A stretch of DNA of 64,000 nucleotides, taken from Shinella pollutisoli (GTDB taxonomy: Bacteria > Pseudomonadota > Alphaproteobacteria > Rhizobiales > Rhizobiaceae). The position numbers and the translations under genes are program-made. Location: the NCBI RefSeq assembly GCF_024609765.1, contig NZ_JANFDG010000020.1, positions 48,367-112,366 on the forward strand, given 5' to 3'. The number at the start of each line of letters is the position of its first letter. Position 1 is the stretch's first letter. Below are positions 26,074 to 37,148 of this stretch, piece after piece. The notes beneath the pieces are model-generated. The model made no database searches. It had not been told where the DNA came from and saw only the letters and a list, made by a program, of their open reading frames with translations.

Positions 26074-27951
26074 ATGTCCCGTCTCGGAATCGCCGCCAGG
26101 CTTCATCTCCTGGTCGCCCTCTCGTTGTTCGTCGTCTGCGTCGTCATGCTGCTGAGCCTTCGCACGAGCAGCGAGCAGCTGACCGGGGAGCGCATGACGC
26201 TTCTGCAGTCCGTGGACGAGGTCGCCCTTTCCATCATCGCGCGCCAGCACGCCCTCGAAGAGAGCGGTGCCCTGTCCCGCACGCAGGCGCAGGAGGCGGC
26301 GCTGACCGAGCTCCGGGCGATCCGCTACGGCGACAACGGCTATATCTGGGTGAACGACCTGAACCGGATCATGCTGATGCATCCGATGAAGCCGGAGCTC
26401 GACGGGCAGGATCTGACCGGCATGACGGATCCGGACGGCATGGCGATCTTCGTCGAATTCGTGAAGGTGGCGCAGGAGCGGAAGAACGGGTTCGTCGAAT
26501 ATCTCTGGCCCAAGCCCGGCGTCAGCGAGCCGGTCGCCAAACTCTCCCACGTCACCCTGTTCGAGCCGTGGGGCTGGGTCGTCGGCAACGGGGTCTATAT
26601 CGACGATCTCGCCGCCAAGTTCTGGCAGCAGGCGCGGCTCGGGCTCGGTGTCGCCGCCGTGGGCGCGATCTTCATGCTCGTGGCCGCCCTCTCGATCGTG
26701 ATGTCCGTGACGAAGCCGATCGGGCGCCTGCGGGTGGCGATGGAGAGGATCGCCGAAGAGGATTTCGCCGCGGAAGTGCCGGACACACCGCGCCGCGACG
26801 AGGTCGGCGCCATGGCCCGCACGCTGGTTGCGCTCCGCGATTCCGTCAACGAACGCGTCCAGAGGCGGCTTGCCGATACGGAGGAGCAGCGGCGCCTGCT
26901 CGACGCGGAGAAGATCCACGCGGAGCGGCTGCGGGCGGCCCATGCGGACAACCTCAACGTCGTGGTGATCGAGCTCGGCGCCGGCCTGGCCCGGCTTGCG
27001 GAATGCAACATCCGCATGACGATCGACGAGCCCTTCCCCGGCGATTTCGAGCAGCTGCGCCGGGATTTCAACAATTCGATCGCCACGTTCCAGGCGACGC
27101 TCGTCGAGGTCCTGCAGCAGACGAAGGCGCTGCAGGACAACGGCCAGGAGATGCGAGAGGCCGCGGACAACCTCGCCAGGCGGACGGAACAGCAGGCCGC
27201 CGCGCTCGAGCAGACCTCCGCCGCGCTCGTCGAGGTCGCCGCGACCGTGAACGCCTCGGCCGAGCGGACCCAGCAGACCCGCGACCTCGTGCGGGAGGCC
27301 AAGTCCTCCGCCCTGACGTCGGGCAAGGTGGTTCGCGACGCCGTCGACGCCATGCACCGCATCGAGACCGCGTCGAAGGAGATCAACCAGATCATCGGCG
27401 TGATCGACGAGATCGCCTTCCAGACCAACCTGCTCGCGCTCAACGCAGGCGTCGAGGCGGCAAGGGCGGGCGATGCCGGCAAGGGCTTCGCCGTCGTCGC
27501 GCAGGAGGTGCGCGAGCTCGCGCAGCGGTCCGCCAAGGCCGCCAAGGAGATCAAGGGGCTGATCGTCAATTCCGCCGTCGAGGTGTCGACCGGCGTCCAG
27601 CTCGTCGGCGACACGGGCAAGGCGCTCGACCGGATCGGCACGTTCGTGACGGAGATCGACGAGAACATGGATGCGATCGCGATCGCGGCGACCGAGCAGT
27701 CGGCAGGCCTCCAGCAGATCAGCGCCGCCGTCAACAGCATCGACGAGATGACCCAGCAGAACGCGGCCATGGTCGAGGAGACGACGGCGATCAGCCACAC
27801 GCTCGCGGAAGAGGCGAGCCTCCTCGCCTCGCTGGTCGGCCGCTTCAAGCTCAATCGCCGCAGCGCGCTGCGCGAGCCCGGCTCGCAGGCCGCGCAGGGC
27901 GGACAGCGGCAGCGGCCGGCTGCCGCCGCGGCCTATCCGGCGGCCGCCTAG
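26074..27951 (+). CDS. Methyl-accepting chemotaxis protein with single-Cache sensor
   Basis: 625-residue membrane chemoreceptor. A first membrane helix ([16 protein letters not shown], residues 10-30) precedes a periplasmic sCache-type sensor ([34 protein letters not shown]); a second helix (about 195-215) leads to a HAMP domain ([21 protein letters not shown]). The long cytoplasmic coiled coil ends in the conserved signalling tip [21 protein letters not shown] 26074 was chosen as the start of the first helix; an upstream frame from 25948 lacks homology. sCache_2 receptors often sense small organic acids; the ligand here is unknown. Confidence 0.94.
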   Translation: MSRLGIAARLHLLVALSLFVVCVVMLLSLRTSSEQLTGERMTLLQSVDEVALSIIARQHALEESGALSRTQAQEAALTELRAIRYGDNGYIWVNDLNRIMLMHPMKPELDGQDLTGMTDPDGMAIFVEFVKVAQERKNGFVEYLWPKPGVSEPVAKLSHVTLFEPWGWVVGNGVYIDDLAAKFWQQARLGLGVAAVGAIFMLVAALSIVMSVTKPIGRLRVAMERIAEEDFAAEVPDTPRRDEVGAMARTLVALRDSVNERVQRRLADTEEQRRLLDAEKIHAERLRAAHADNLNVVVIELGAGLARLAECNIRMTIDEPFPGDFEQLRRDFNNSIATFQATLVEVLQQTKALQDNGQEMREAADNLARRTEQQAAALEQTSAALVEVAATVNASAERTQQTRDLVREAKSSALTSGKVVRDAVDAMHRIETASKEINQIIGVIDEIAFQTNLLALNAGVEAARAGDAGKGFAVVAQEVRELAQRSAKAAKEIKGLIVNSAVEVSTGVQLVGDTGKALDRIGTFVTEIDENMDAIAIAATEQSAGLQQISAAVNSIDEMTQQNAAMVEETTAISHTLAEEASLLASLVGRFKLNRRSALREPGSQAAQGGQRQRPAAAAAYPAAA

Positions 27952-27966
27952 CCGATCGAGCCACGT

Positions 27967-27997
27967 TTCCCGGCGGCAAGGGACCCGCCGCCGGGAA
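27967..27997 (+). terminator. Hairpin downstream of the chemoreceptor
   Basis: An 11-bp perfect stem, TTCCCGGCGGC (27967-27977) with GCCGCCGGGAA (27987-27997), encloses a nine-base loop 15 bases after the stop codon. There is no T tract, so it may act as an mRNA end or a Rho-dependent stop. Confidence 0.5.
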
Positions 27998-28189
27998 CGG
28001 GCCTCGAACAGCCCGTTGCCCGCGCCGGGGCGCGTCATCATGCGCGGCGGATGACCGCGATCGTGCTCGCCGGGCGCCGCCTTCATCCGCACCGGCAGGA
28101 TGGTGCCGATATAGCCGGAAGCCGTGCGGCCGTGCCGGCGGATGCCGTCCCGGAAGCGGATAGCCGGGAACTTCTCGACCAGCACCACC

Positions 28190-28424
28190 CGCGCTCGACC
28201 GTCAGCGCCGGCAGGGCCTGCGCACCGCCGCGGAAGAGCGGCAGCGCATCGTCGTCAGCCTGCCGTAATCCTTCCTCAAGCGGCTGCGTTCCTTGCCGCG
28301 TTTCGCGGGCACGCCTCCGGTTCGTCAGTCGCGGCGGACGCCGCCGGACGACATCGACGATTTCCTGATGCACGGCCTCGAGCCGGAGCGCGTGCTCGGC
28401 GTCATCAACTGGCACCTGCGCTGA
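28190..28424 (+). pseudogene. Remnant of an unidentified gene
   Basis: In one plus frame the passage LDRQRRQGLRTAAEERQR is followed by an in-frame TAA near 28268 and then LKRLRSLPRFAGTPP and DDIDDFLMHGLEPERV, ending in a TGA at 28422. The protein-like composition, the internal stop and an apparent frameshift upstream (ELLDQHHP reads in another frame) suggest a decayed gene. I do not recognise the family, and chance coding potential in GC-rich DNA cannot be excluded. The rest of 27998-28404 shows nothing else. Confidence 0.35.
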
Positions 28425-28800
28425 TAGCGGGCCGACGGCCCGCTGCCACCTCCGAATAGATCTCAAGGATCTCGCGCTGGATCGCGACCGTCTCCTCGCA
28501 GCTGCCCCTGCCTAACTGCGCCCGCTGCGCGAGAAGCATCGGCAGCTCGCGCTGATGCTCGGCCGCGGCCATCAGATGCTCGCGGGTCAGCACGCCGTAC
28601 TGCGCGCGCGGCGTCGAAGCCTTTTCCAGGCCGCACGCAGCCGTCCCGGCAGCGCCTGGACGGAACGCTGGAGGATCTCGCGCCAGAGTCCTCCCTGTTA
28701 CCGACGTAATAGTAGATGTTGGAAAGGCTGACGCCGGGACACCTTGGCGATGTCACGGATCGAGGTCCGCTGAACCCCCTTTTCCGTGACACAGGCGGAA
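28405..28800 (-). pseudogene. TetR-family regulator, frameshifted
   Basis: Reading the minus strand, TSIRDIAKVS is in one frame, GVSLSNIYYYVGNRE (the recognition helix and start of helix 4 of a TetR protein) is in the next, and GLWREILQRSVQALPGRL through LTREHLMAAAEHQREL continues in a third, ending at 28405. At least two one-base frameshifts are needed to read through: one at CCCGG near 28733 and one in the GGGAGG region near 28695. The normal regulator would have been about 190 residues; its N-terminal start is also missing. The adjacent aldehyde dehydrogenase operon has its own sigma-54 control. Confidence 0.72.
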
Positions 28801-28878
28801 GATCCGGCAGGACTTGCACAAGGATCAAAGGCGCCGCCGCGGCACGCTGCCGGCGGCGGCACTCGTTGCGACGCCGCG

Positions 28879-30306
28879 TCAACCGTGGGCGATCATCACA
28901 TGGCGGACGGCGGTATAGTCCTCCAGCGCGTAGACGGACATGTCCTTGCCGTAGCCGGATTGCTTCAGGCCGCCGTGCGGCATCTCGCTCGCCAGCATGA
29001 AATGGGTGTTGATCCAGGTGCAGCCGTAGCGCAGCCGGCTCGCCGTCCGCATTGCCCGCGAGACGTCCTTCGTCCAGATCGAGGAGGCGAGCCCGTAGTC
29101 GCTGTCGTTCGCCCAGGCGACCGCCTGTTCGGCGTCGGAGAAGCGGGTGACGGAGACGACCGGGCCGAACACCTCGCGGCGGACGATCTCGTCGTCCTGG
29201 CGCGCGCCGGCGACCACGGTCGGCTGGAAGAAGAAACCTTCGCCGCCGGCGACCGCGCCCCCGGTGGCGATCTCGATATGCTTCTGCTCGGCCGCCCGCG
29301 CCACGAAGCTCTCGACCCGGTCGCGCTGGCGCCTGGAGATCAGCGGACCGAGCTCGTTCTCCGTGTCGTCGGGCCGGTCGTAGGCGAGCGTCGAGACGGC
29401 GGCGGAGAGATCGGCGACGAGCGTCTCGTAGACGGCGTCCTGGACGTAGAGGCGGCAGGCGGCCGTGCAGTCCTGGCCGGCATTGTAATAGCCGAAGGTG
29501 CGGATGCCCTGGACGACGGCGTCGATGTCGGCGTCGTCGTAGACGATGACCGGCGCCTTGCCGCCGAGCTCCAGATGGGTGCGCTTGACGGTGCCGGCCG
29601 CGGCGGCGAGCACCTTCTTGCCGGTGGCGATGTCGCCGGTGATCGAGACCATGTCGACGGCCGGGTGACTGATGATGGCATTGCCGACCGTCTCGCCGCG
29701 GCCGAGCACGATGTTGATCACGCCCTCCGGCAGGATGCCGGAAAGCAGCCTCGCCATCTTCAGCGCGGTCAGCGGCGTCAGCTCCGAGGGCTTGAAGACG
29801 ACGGTGTTGCCGCCAGCGAGCGCCGGGGCGAGCTTCCACGTCATCATCATCAGCGGATAGTTCCACGGCGCGATCGAGCCGACGATGCCGAGCGGGTCGC
29901 GCCGGATCATCGAGGTGTGGCCGGGCAGGTATTCCGCCGCCACCGGCCCGTGCAGCGCGCGCACCGCGCCGGCGAAGAAGCGCCAGCAGTCGACGATGGC
30001 GGGCAGCTCGTCGTTGCGCACGGCATTGATCGGCTTGCCGCAGTTCAGCGATTCCAGCGCGGCGAAGCCGTCGGCGTCCGCCTCGATCGCGTCGGCGATC
30101 CTCAGGAGATAGCCGGAGCGCTCGGCCGGCGTCGTCGCCGACCATTTTTCAAAGGCGCGCGCGGCGGCGGCGACGGCCGCCTCCACCTGCGGCGCGCTCG
30201 CCTCGGCAAGGCTCGTGACGACCGCGCCGGTCTTGGGGTTGAGGACGTCCTGCGCGGCGCCTTCTCCGTCGAGAAAGCGGCCGCCGACAAGCATTTCGGT
30301 ATCCAT
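28879..30306 (-). CDS. Aminobutyraldehyde-type dehydrogenase
   Basis: 475-residue NAD-dependent aldehyde dehydrogenase oxidising an aldehyde to a carboxylate. APWNYPLMM, the catalytic glutamate in LELGGKAP and the nucleophile cysteine in [13 protein letters not shown] are all present. The sequence is closest in feel to gamma-aminobutyraldehyde (PatD/PuuC-like) and 4-trimethylaminobutyraldehyde dehydrogenases. It is co-transcribed with an APC permease and lies across a shared control region from a demethylase operon. A role in catabolism of an N-methylated amine or aminoaldehyde is likely; the exact substrate is not determined. Confidence 0.88.
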   Translation of the reverse strand: MDTEMLVGGRFLDGEGAAQDVLNPKTGAVVTSLAEASAPQVEAAVAAAARAFEKWSATTPAERSGYLLRIADAIEADADGFAALESLNCGKPINAVRNDELPAIVDCWRFFAGAVRALHGPVAAEYLPGHTSMIRRDPLGIVGSIAPWNYPLMMMTWKLAPALAGGNTVVFKPSELTPLTALKMARLLSGILPEGVINIVLGRGETVGNAIISHPAVDMVSITGDIATGKKVLAAAAGTVKRTHLELGGKAPVIVYDDADIDAVVQGIRTFGYYNAGQDCTAACRLYVQDAVYETLVADLSAAVSTLAYDRPDDTENELGPLISRRQRDRVESFVARAAEQKHIEIATGGAVAGGEGFFFQPTVVAGARQDDEIVRREVFGPVVSVTRFSDAEQAVAWANDSDYGLASSIWTKDVSRAMRTASRLRYGCTWINTHFMLASEMPHGGLKQSGYGKDMSVYALEDYTAVRHVMIAHG

Positions 30307-30369
30307 GGATCTCTCCTTGCGGATTGTGCTTCGGCGGGCGGCGGGCGTCTCCGCCCGCCGCCCCGGCTC

Positions 30370-31821
30370 CTACTGGCCGGCGACGGCCGCACGCACGGCG
30401 CCCGTGCGCATGAACGGCAGCACGATCAGGCCGGCCACCACCACGACGACGCTGGTCAGGATCACCGCATAGTTCTCGTACCAGTTCGCATCCGGCAGGC
30501 GCGGCCAGGCGAGGTTGATGATGGCCGAGACGCCGTAGGCGAAGGCGAGGAACGTCACCGGCACGCCCCAGCCGGCGAGGTTGAACGGCCCGGACGGCTT
30601 CCAGCCGCGCAGGCGCGCGACGATCGCCGCGAAGACCACCATCTGGAAGGCGATATAGATGCCGACGGCGGCGAAGCTGACGACGACGGCGATCGCGTTG
30701 CTGAGGAAGTAGCCGCCGAGCGCGATGATCGCCGGCACGATGCCGCAGATGATGAGCGCGACGCTCGGGACGTGGGCGGACGAGAGCCGCACCAGCACCT
30801 TCGAGGCCGGCAGCATGCCATCGCGGGCGAAGGAGAACATCAGGCGGCTTGCCGCCGCCTGAAGGCTGAGCACGCAGGACAGGAACGACACCAGCACGAC
30901 GAGCAGGACGACGCGGGCGCCGCCCTCGCCGAAATTGGTGGTGAGCACGGTCCAGACCGGGTCGGTGTCCTGGCCGGCGATGACCGCGCCGATGTCCTTG
31001 ACGGCGAGGATCAGCGCGAGACAGACGAACATGGCCGCCGCGCCGCCGATATAGATGGTGAGGCGCATGGCCCGCGGGATCGCCCGGCTCGGGTTCGGCA
31101 CTTCCTCGGCGACGTCGCCGCAGGCCTCGAAGCCGTAGTACTGGAAGATGCCGGCAAGCCCCGCGGCGAGGAACGCCGGGAGATAGCTGCCCTCGCCGAC
31201 GACGGAGACCGTGTCGAACAGCACGGAGAGGGACTGCTCCCGCCCGAAGATGAGAAGCCAGGCGCCGACGGCGAGCGCCCCGCCGAGCTCACAGAGGAAG
31301 CCCATCATGGCGACGCGGGCCAGCACCCGCGTGCCGGCGAGGTTGAAGAGCGTCGACCCCGCGATGATCAGCATCGCCGTCACCGTGTTGACGAAGGGCG
31401 ACGGCTCGAAGCCGACGAGCGCGGCGAGATAGGGGCCGGCCCCCATCGCCACGGCGGCGACGGTGGTGGCGAGCGCCCAGAGATAGATCCAGCCCGTCAT
31501 CCAGCCCCAGCGGTCGCCGATCAGACGGCGCGCCCACGGATAGACGCCGCCGGCGATCGGGTATTGCGAGACGATCTCGGCGAAGACGAGACAGACCAGG
31601 AACTGGCCGATGCCGACCAGCAGGTAGCTCCAGAACATCGGCGCGCCGCCGGTGGCGAGCGCGAAGCCGAACAGCGTATAGACGCCGACGACCGGCGACA
31701 GATAGGTAAAGCCGAGGGCGAAGTTCGCCCACAGCGACATCTTGCGGTCGAAGGACGCCGTATATCCCAGCGCCTCCAGCTGGGCGTCGTCCGCCCTGTC
31801 GTTCATTTCCTTTGCGGCCAT
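30370..31821 (-). CDS. APC-family amino acid/amine permease
   Basis: 483-residue inner-membrane transporter with about 12 helices. APC-family marks are the first helix FALGFTYLSPVVGVY, PIAGGVYPWARRL, YYGFEACGDVAEEVPNPSRAIPRAM and the helix-8 region LSLQAAASRLMFSFARDGMLP. Similar to GABA, polyamine or choline-type amine permeases. ATG 31821 was preferred because GAGGAG precedes it; ATG 31833 is possible. A sigma-54 promoter lies at 32006-32021. Confidence 0.93.
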   Translation of the reverse strand: MAAKEMNDRADDAQLEALGYTASFDRKMSLWANFALGFTYLSPVVGVYTLFGFALATGGAPMFWSYLLVGIGQFLVCLVFAEIVSQYPIAGGVYPWARRLIGDRWGWMTGWIYLWALATTVAAVAMGAGPYLAALVGFEPSPFVNTVTAMLIIAGSTLFNLAGTRVLARVAMMGFLCELGGALAVGAWLLIFGREQSLSVLFDTVSVVGEGSYLPAFLAAGLAGIFQYYGFEACGDVAEEVPNPSRAIPRAMRLTIYIGGAAAMFVCLALILAVKDIGAVIAGQDTDPVWTVLTTNFGEGGARVVLLVVLVSFLSCVLSLQAAASRLMFSFARDGMLPASKVLVRLSSAHVPSVALIICGIVPAIIALGGYFLSNAIAVVVSFAAVGIYIAFQMVVFAAIVARLRGWKPSGPFNLAGWGVPVTFLAFAYGVSAIINLAWPRLPDANWYENYAVILTSVVVVVAGLIVLPFMRTGAVRAAVAGQ

Positions 31822-32005
31822 TTGCTCCTCCATTATGTATCCGCATGACAGAAACCTGCGGCCCCGCCGCTCCTCGCCGGCAAAGGGCGTGGAATCGGCG
31901 AAGGCGCGATCCTGCAGTTGGGCGCGCATCCTGTCTGTCGTCGGCGGCGCACCCCCCGTGCCTGCCGCCATGCCTCCCTCGCCCCCGCAGGGTCGGCCAT
32001 AGAAA

Positions 32006-32021
32006 AGCACGAACCGTGCCA
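32006..32021 (-). promoter_or_regulatory. Sigma-54 (-24/-12) promoter for permease-dehydrogenase operon
   Basis: On the minus strand TGGCACGGTTCGTGCT matches the sigma-54 consensus TGGCAC-N5-TTGCW at every position but one, with the essential GG and GC ten bases apart. The promoter lies about 185 bases upstream of the permease start. Confidence 0.72.
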
Positions 32022-32026
32022 CTCTC

Positions 32027-32052
32027 GATATTAATTTAATATCAATATGTTA
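32027..32052. promoter_or_regulatory. AT-rich palindrome and IHF-type site
   Basis: GATATTAA-T-TTAATATC (32027-32043) is a 17-base perfect palindrome. It overlaps TATCAATATGTTA (32040-32052), an exact match to the IHF consensus WATCAA-N4-TTR. Its place between the sigma-54 promoter and the upstream repeats at 32093 is where a DNA-bending site is expected. Confidence 0.62.
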
Positions 32053-32092
32053 TTAGCAAATGCCAATTCACGGGCGGACGCTTGTTGCGTAG

Positions 32093-32124
32093 TCGCAGCA
32101 TTTCTGCTGGAGTATCGCAGCATT
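32093..32124 (+). promoter_or_regulatory. Twin upstream activator repeats (TCGCAGCATT)
   Basis: TCGCAGCATT occurs at 32093-32102 and 32115-32124, exactly 22 bases (two helical turns) apart. The first is part of the inverted repeat CAGCA-tttc-TGCTG (32096-32109). The core is repeated upstream of the other sigma-54 promoter at 34738. Likely binding sites of the sigma-54 activator encoded at 33279; they also sit just before the sensor gene, so autoregulation is possible. Confidence 0.65.
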
Positions 32125-32148
32125 CACGCAGCGCTGGGAGGACGCGCG

Positions 32149-33278
32149 ATGAACAGGCGTCAGGCGGTGGAACCGGCCGGTTTCCCCGAGGATCTCTTTT
32201 TCGACCGTATCGACGGCGAGGCGCGGCTGCTTGCGGTCAGCGCGGCGGAGGCGGGTCTTCTCGGCCATTCCGCGCGCACCATGATCGGCAGCGCCGCGGC
32301 ACGGCTCTACGACGCCGCCTCGATGCGGCAGATACAGGCGATGCTGGCGAAGGACGGGCGGTCTTCGAGCGCCTTTCCCGTGACGATGCTGCACGCGGAC
32401 GGCGGCCGGATCGAGCTGATGGCGATCGCCGTGCGCGGCGGACCGCCGGAAAATCCCGTCCTCGACGTCTTCAAGGCGCCGGGCCTCGACAACGGCGCCG
32501 CGTTCCAGGGGCTCGCCGAGAGCAACGAGATCATGTGGGCGCTCATCCAGAAGGCCCGCGAGGCGATCTGGTGCATCCGCTACGAGCGGCCGGTCGACGT
32601 CAAGCTCGACGTCGACGAGATCGTCGACCAGATCTTCGAGCACCCCTCGGTCTGGTGCATGTGCAACACCGCCATGGCGCGGGCCTACGGCCTCAACGAC
32701 GAGAGCGACCTCAACGACCACGACGTCCGCGTCCACTGGCCGCGCAACGCCGTCAACGAGGCCTTCATCCGCGAGGTCATCGCCAACGGCTTCCAGGTCG
32801 AGGGCGCGATCTCGGAGGACGTCCGCCACGACGGCACGCCCGTGCTGATGGAAAACGACGTGCGCGCCCACATCGTCGACGGCAAGCTCTACCGGCTCTG
32901 GGGAACGCTGCGCGAGGTGAAGCCCGGCCGCTTCGGCGCGCACAGCGAGCGCGTCGACTGCGCCGCCCTCGCCTTCGAGTTCCTGCCGCTTCCCGCCTGT
33001 CTCATCCGCTCGGACGGCACCGTCATTACCGAGAACATCGCCTGGCGCCTCGCCTTCGGCACGCTCGGCCAGGTGACGGCCCGCATGGCCTTCCGCTCCG
33101 CAGGCGCCGGCGAGTACCGGGAAATCGTGCTGCCGCTACCGCTCGCCTCCGGCCAGCCGCGCCACCATCTCGTCACCAGCCGCTGGCAGGTCGTCGCCGA
33201 GCAGGGCCAGGGGGCGGAAGGCACCGCCTATCTCGCCGTCACGGCCCGTCTTCTCGACGCGAATGCGGGAGCGTCGCC

Positions 33279-33282
<4 letters not shown>
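32149..33282 (+). CDS. PAS-domain sensory protein
   Basis: 377-residue cytoplasmic protein without membrane helices. At least three PAS-like segments are suggested: residues ~10-110 (FDRIDGEARLLAVSAAEAGLLG), ~130-270 (WCMCNTAMARAYGL, MENDVRAHIVDGKLYRLWGTLREV) and ~280-370 (FLPLPACLIRSDGTVITEN). There is no kinase, HTH or AAA domain. The stop overlaps the GTG of the downstream activator by four bases (GTGA), so it is probably a dedicated sensor partner of that protein. ATG 32149 has GGAGG upstream; the frame extends upstream through the control region without homology. Confidence 0.85.
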
Positions 33283-34691
<1,409 letters not shown>

Positions 34692-34738
34692 GCTGCGCCG
34701 CCTCCGCTGCTGAAAATCATCACCGTCGCTGGGAATAC

Positions 34739-34755
34739 GCAGCATTCCTCGCTGC
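34739..34755 (+). promoter_or_regulatory. Upstream activator site, third copy of the CGCAGCATT repeat
   Basis: CGCAGCATT (34738-34746) repeats the core found at 32094 and 32116, here within the inverted repeat GCAGC-attcctc-GCTGC. It is about 70 bases upstream of the sigma-54 promoter at 34819, matching the spacing on the other side of the regulator genes. Confidence 0.62.
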
Positions 34756-34818
34756 CGCGTGCGGCGCAGCGCACATCGAATGCGCACAACCCTCTGAATC
34801 GCAAGGAAGATTTCAAGC

Positions 34819-34834
34819 TGGCACGCGCCTTGCG
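34819..34834 (+). promoter_or_regulatory. Sigma-54 (-24/-12) promoter of the demethylase operon
   Basis: TGGCACGCGCCTTGCG matches the sigma-54 consensus TGGCAC-N5-TTGC at every defined base. It lies 53 bases upstream of the demethylase ATG at 34887. Confidence 0.85.
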
Positions 34835-34886
34835 AAGATCCATGCGGACACCATCGTGAAGTCCCTGAATGGAGGAGGTTTGGGAA

Positions 34887-37091
34887 ATGGCGCGTGACCA
34901 GAAATACGATATCCTGTTCGACAAGGTGAAGATCGGCCCGAAAGTGTCGCCGAACCGGTTCTTCCAGACGTCGCACTGTGCCGGCGTCGGCTCGGAGCGG
35001 CCCGGCACGCAGGCATTGTTCCGCGGCACCAAGGCCGAAGGCGGCTGGGGCGTCGTCTTCACCGAATTCTGTTCCATCCATCCGGAATCCGATGAATTCC
35101 CCTACACCTCCGCCCGCCTGTGGGACGAGGGCGACGTGCGCAATCTCGGCGCCATGTGCGACGAAATCCACAAGCACGGCTGTCTTTCCGGGGTGCAGCT
35201 CTGGTACGGCGGCATCCATTCGCCGCGGCTCGAATCGCGCGAGGTGCCGCGCTCGGCCTCCTGTCTTCCCTCCAACCTGCTGCCGGCGCGCACGGTCTAT
35301 GCCGCCGAGTGCGACGAGGACGACATCAAGGCGATCATCAACATGTACGTGCTGGCCGCCAAGCGGGCGCAGGACGCCGGCTTCGACCTGCTCGAAGTGA
35401 CGGGCGGCGACAGCACGGTGCCGATCCAGTTCCTTGAACGGCGCTATAACAAGCGCACCGACAAGTACGGCGGCTCGCTGGAGAACCGCGCCCGCCTCTA
35501 TATCGAGATCATGACCGCGCTGAAGAAGGCCTGCGGCGACACCAGCGCCATCACCACCCGCTTCGAGCTCGATACCCTGCAGGGGCCGCACGGCCTGCAG
35601 GCCAAGGACGAGGGCATCCGCTTCGTCGAGCTGATGCACAGGGAAGGCGTCTGCGACCTCTGGGCCGTGAAGATCGGCGACTACGAGGAATGGGGCGAGG
35701 ACGCGGGCACCTCGCGCTTCCGCAAGTCGGGCTGGATGCTGCCCTTCGTGCGGGAGACCAAGGGCGTCGTCGGCGACACGCCGGTGGTCGTCAACGGCCG
35801 CTACACGAGCCCCGACGACATGGTCGCCGTCATCCGCGGCGGCATCGCCGACATCATCGGTGCCGCCCGTCCGTCGATCGCCGATCCCTTCCTGCCGAAG
35901 AAGATCGAGCAGGGCCGGCCCGAGGACATCCGCGAGTGCATCGGCTGCAATCAGTGCGTCTCCAAGTTCAACCAGTCCGGCCTGCTCAACTGCACCCAGA
36001 ACGCCACCGCCATGGAGGAATACCGCCGCGGCTGGCATCCGGAGCGCTTCACCAAGACGAGCGATCCCTGCTCCGTCCTGGTCGTCGGCGGCGGCCCGGC
36101 CGGCATGGAATGCGCCCGCGTGCTCGGCGAGCGTGGCTATGACGTGCACCTGCGCGAGGCCGAGGCCGAGCTCGGCGGGCACCTGCGCGACGTCATCCGC
36201 TATCCGCGCATGAACGAATGGGGCCGCGTTACCACCTATCGTCAGCTCCAGCTTTCCAAGATGAAGAATGTCGAGGTGCATCTCGGCGTCGGCAGGATGA
36301 CGGCCGACGACGTGCTCGCCTACGGCGCCGACAAGGTGGTGATCGCCACCGGCTCGCACTGGGCGACCGACGGCCTCGGCGCGGAGGGCCACGGCACGCT
36401 TCCCGGCTGCGACGCCTCGCTGCCGACCTGTCTCACGCCCGAGCAGATCATGGCCGGCAAGCCGATCCCCGGCGAGCGCGTCGTGGTGCTCGACGGCGAC
36501 GGCCACTTCACCGGCGTCAGCATGGCGGAGCTCGCCGCCGACCTCGGCAAGAAGGTGACGCTCGTCACCAACATGTCGGACCCGGCCGAATACAGCCAGT
36601 TCACCATGGAGGTGCAGAACAACAAGCGCATGATGCACGAGAAGGGCATCGCCATCCTGCGCAACCACTGGGTCGAGTCCTACGAGAACGGCAAGCTCAC
36701 CCTGTTCTACCTCTATCGCCACGGCTGGGCGCTGACCGATCCGGAAAACGGCAAGATGCCGCGCCGCGAAGGCACCGACGTCACGGTGCTCGACGCCGAC
36801 GCCGTCATCCTCGTCACCTCGCGCGTGCCGAACCACGGGCTCTTCGCCGAGCTCAGGCAGCGGCGCGACGAATGGGAGAAGAACGGCCTGCAGGCCGTCT
36901 ACAGGGTCGGCGACTGCCACGCGCCGCGCCAGATCTCCGACGCCGTCTTCGACGGCCACCGGCTGGCGCGCGAGTTCGACAGCGAGCACCCGCAGTACCC
37001 GCTGCCGTGGATCCGCGAGCGGCAGCTCTGGGGATCGGAGACCGTGCCCGCCCTCGGCGACCGCCGTCCGGTCGTCGAGCCCGCCGTCTGA
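34887..37091 (+). CDS. DgcA/trimethylamine-dehydrogenase-type flavoprotein demethylase
   Basis: 734-residue complex flavoprotein expected to oxidise an N-methyl group (dimethylglycine, stachydrine/N-methylproline, or a methylated amine) to formaldehyde. Domains: an FMN-binding old-yellow-enzyme TIM barrel (1-~345, with YNKRTDKYGGSLENRAR), a [4Fe-4S] motif with CIGCNQC (about 351-357) followed by NCTQNATAMEEYRRGWHPE as in trimethylamine dehydrogenase, and a two-dinucleotide domain (VLVVGGGPAGMECARV at about 398; VVVLDGDGHFTGV at about 532). ATG 34887 follows GGAGGAGG; an in-frame ATG at 34869 is less well placed. The downstream electron-transfer genes support this role. Confidence 0.9.
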   Translation: MARDQKYDILFDKVKIGPKVSPNRFFQTSHCAGVGSERPGTQALFRGTKAEGGWGVVFTEFCSIHPESDEFPYTSARLWDEGDVRNLGAMCDEIHKHGCLSGVQLWYGGIHSPRLESREVPRSASCLPSNLLPARTVYAAECDEDDIKAIINMYVLAAKRAQDAGFDLLEVTGGDSTVPIQFLERRYNKRTDKYGGSLENRARLYIEIMTALKKACGDTSAITTRFELDTLQGPHGLQAKDEGIRFVELMHREGVCDLWAVKIGDYEEWGEDAGTSRFRKSGWMLPFVRETKGVVGDTPVVVNGRYTSPDDMVAVIRGGIADIIGAARPSIADPFLPKKIEQGRPEDIRECIGCNQCVSKFNQSGLLNCTQNATAMEEYRRGWHPERFTKTSDPCSVLVVGGGPAGMECARVLGERGYDVHLREAEAELGGHLRDVIRYPRMNEWGRVTTYRQLQLSKMKNVEVHLGVGRMTADDVLAYGADKVVIATGSHWATDGLGAEGHGTLPGCDASLPTCLTPEQIMAGKPIPGERVVVLDGDGHFTGVSMAELAADLGKKVTLVTNMSDPAEYSQFTMEVQNNKRMMHEKGIAILRNHWVESYENGKLTLFYLYRHGWALTDPENGKMPRREGTDVTVLDADAVILVTSRVPNHGLFAELRQRRDEWEKNGLQAVYRVGDCHAPRQISDAVFDGHRLAREFDSEHPQYPLPWIRERQLWGSETVPALGDRRPVVEPAV

Positions 37092-37148
37092 CCGGCAAGG
37101 CGGCGTCCCGCGCGATGCGGGGCGCCGCCGCCCCTCGGAGCCAGCATC

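Noticed and set aside
28786..31848. Plus-strand open frame of 1020 codons opposite the aldehyde dehydrogenase and permease
   Set aside because: Antisense of two clear genes; H/D/R/G-rich low-complexity product.
32027..32043. 17-base AT palindrome considered as a separate repressor operator
   Set aside because: It merges with an exact IHF consensus between promoter and activator sites, which explains it more simply; kept as part of that region.
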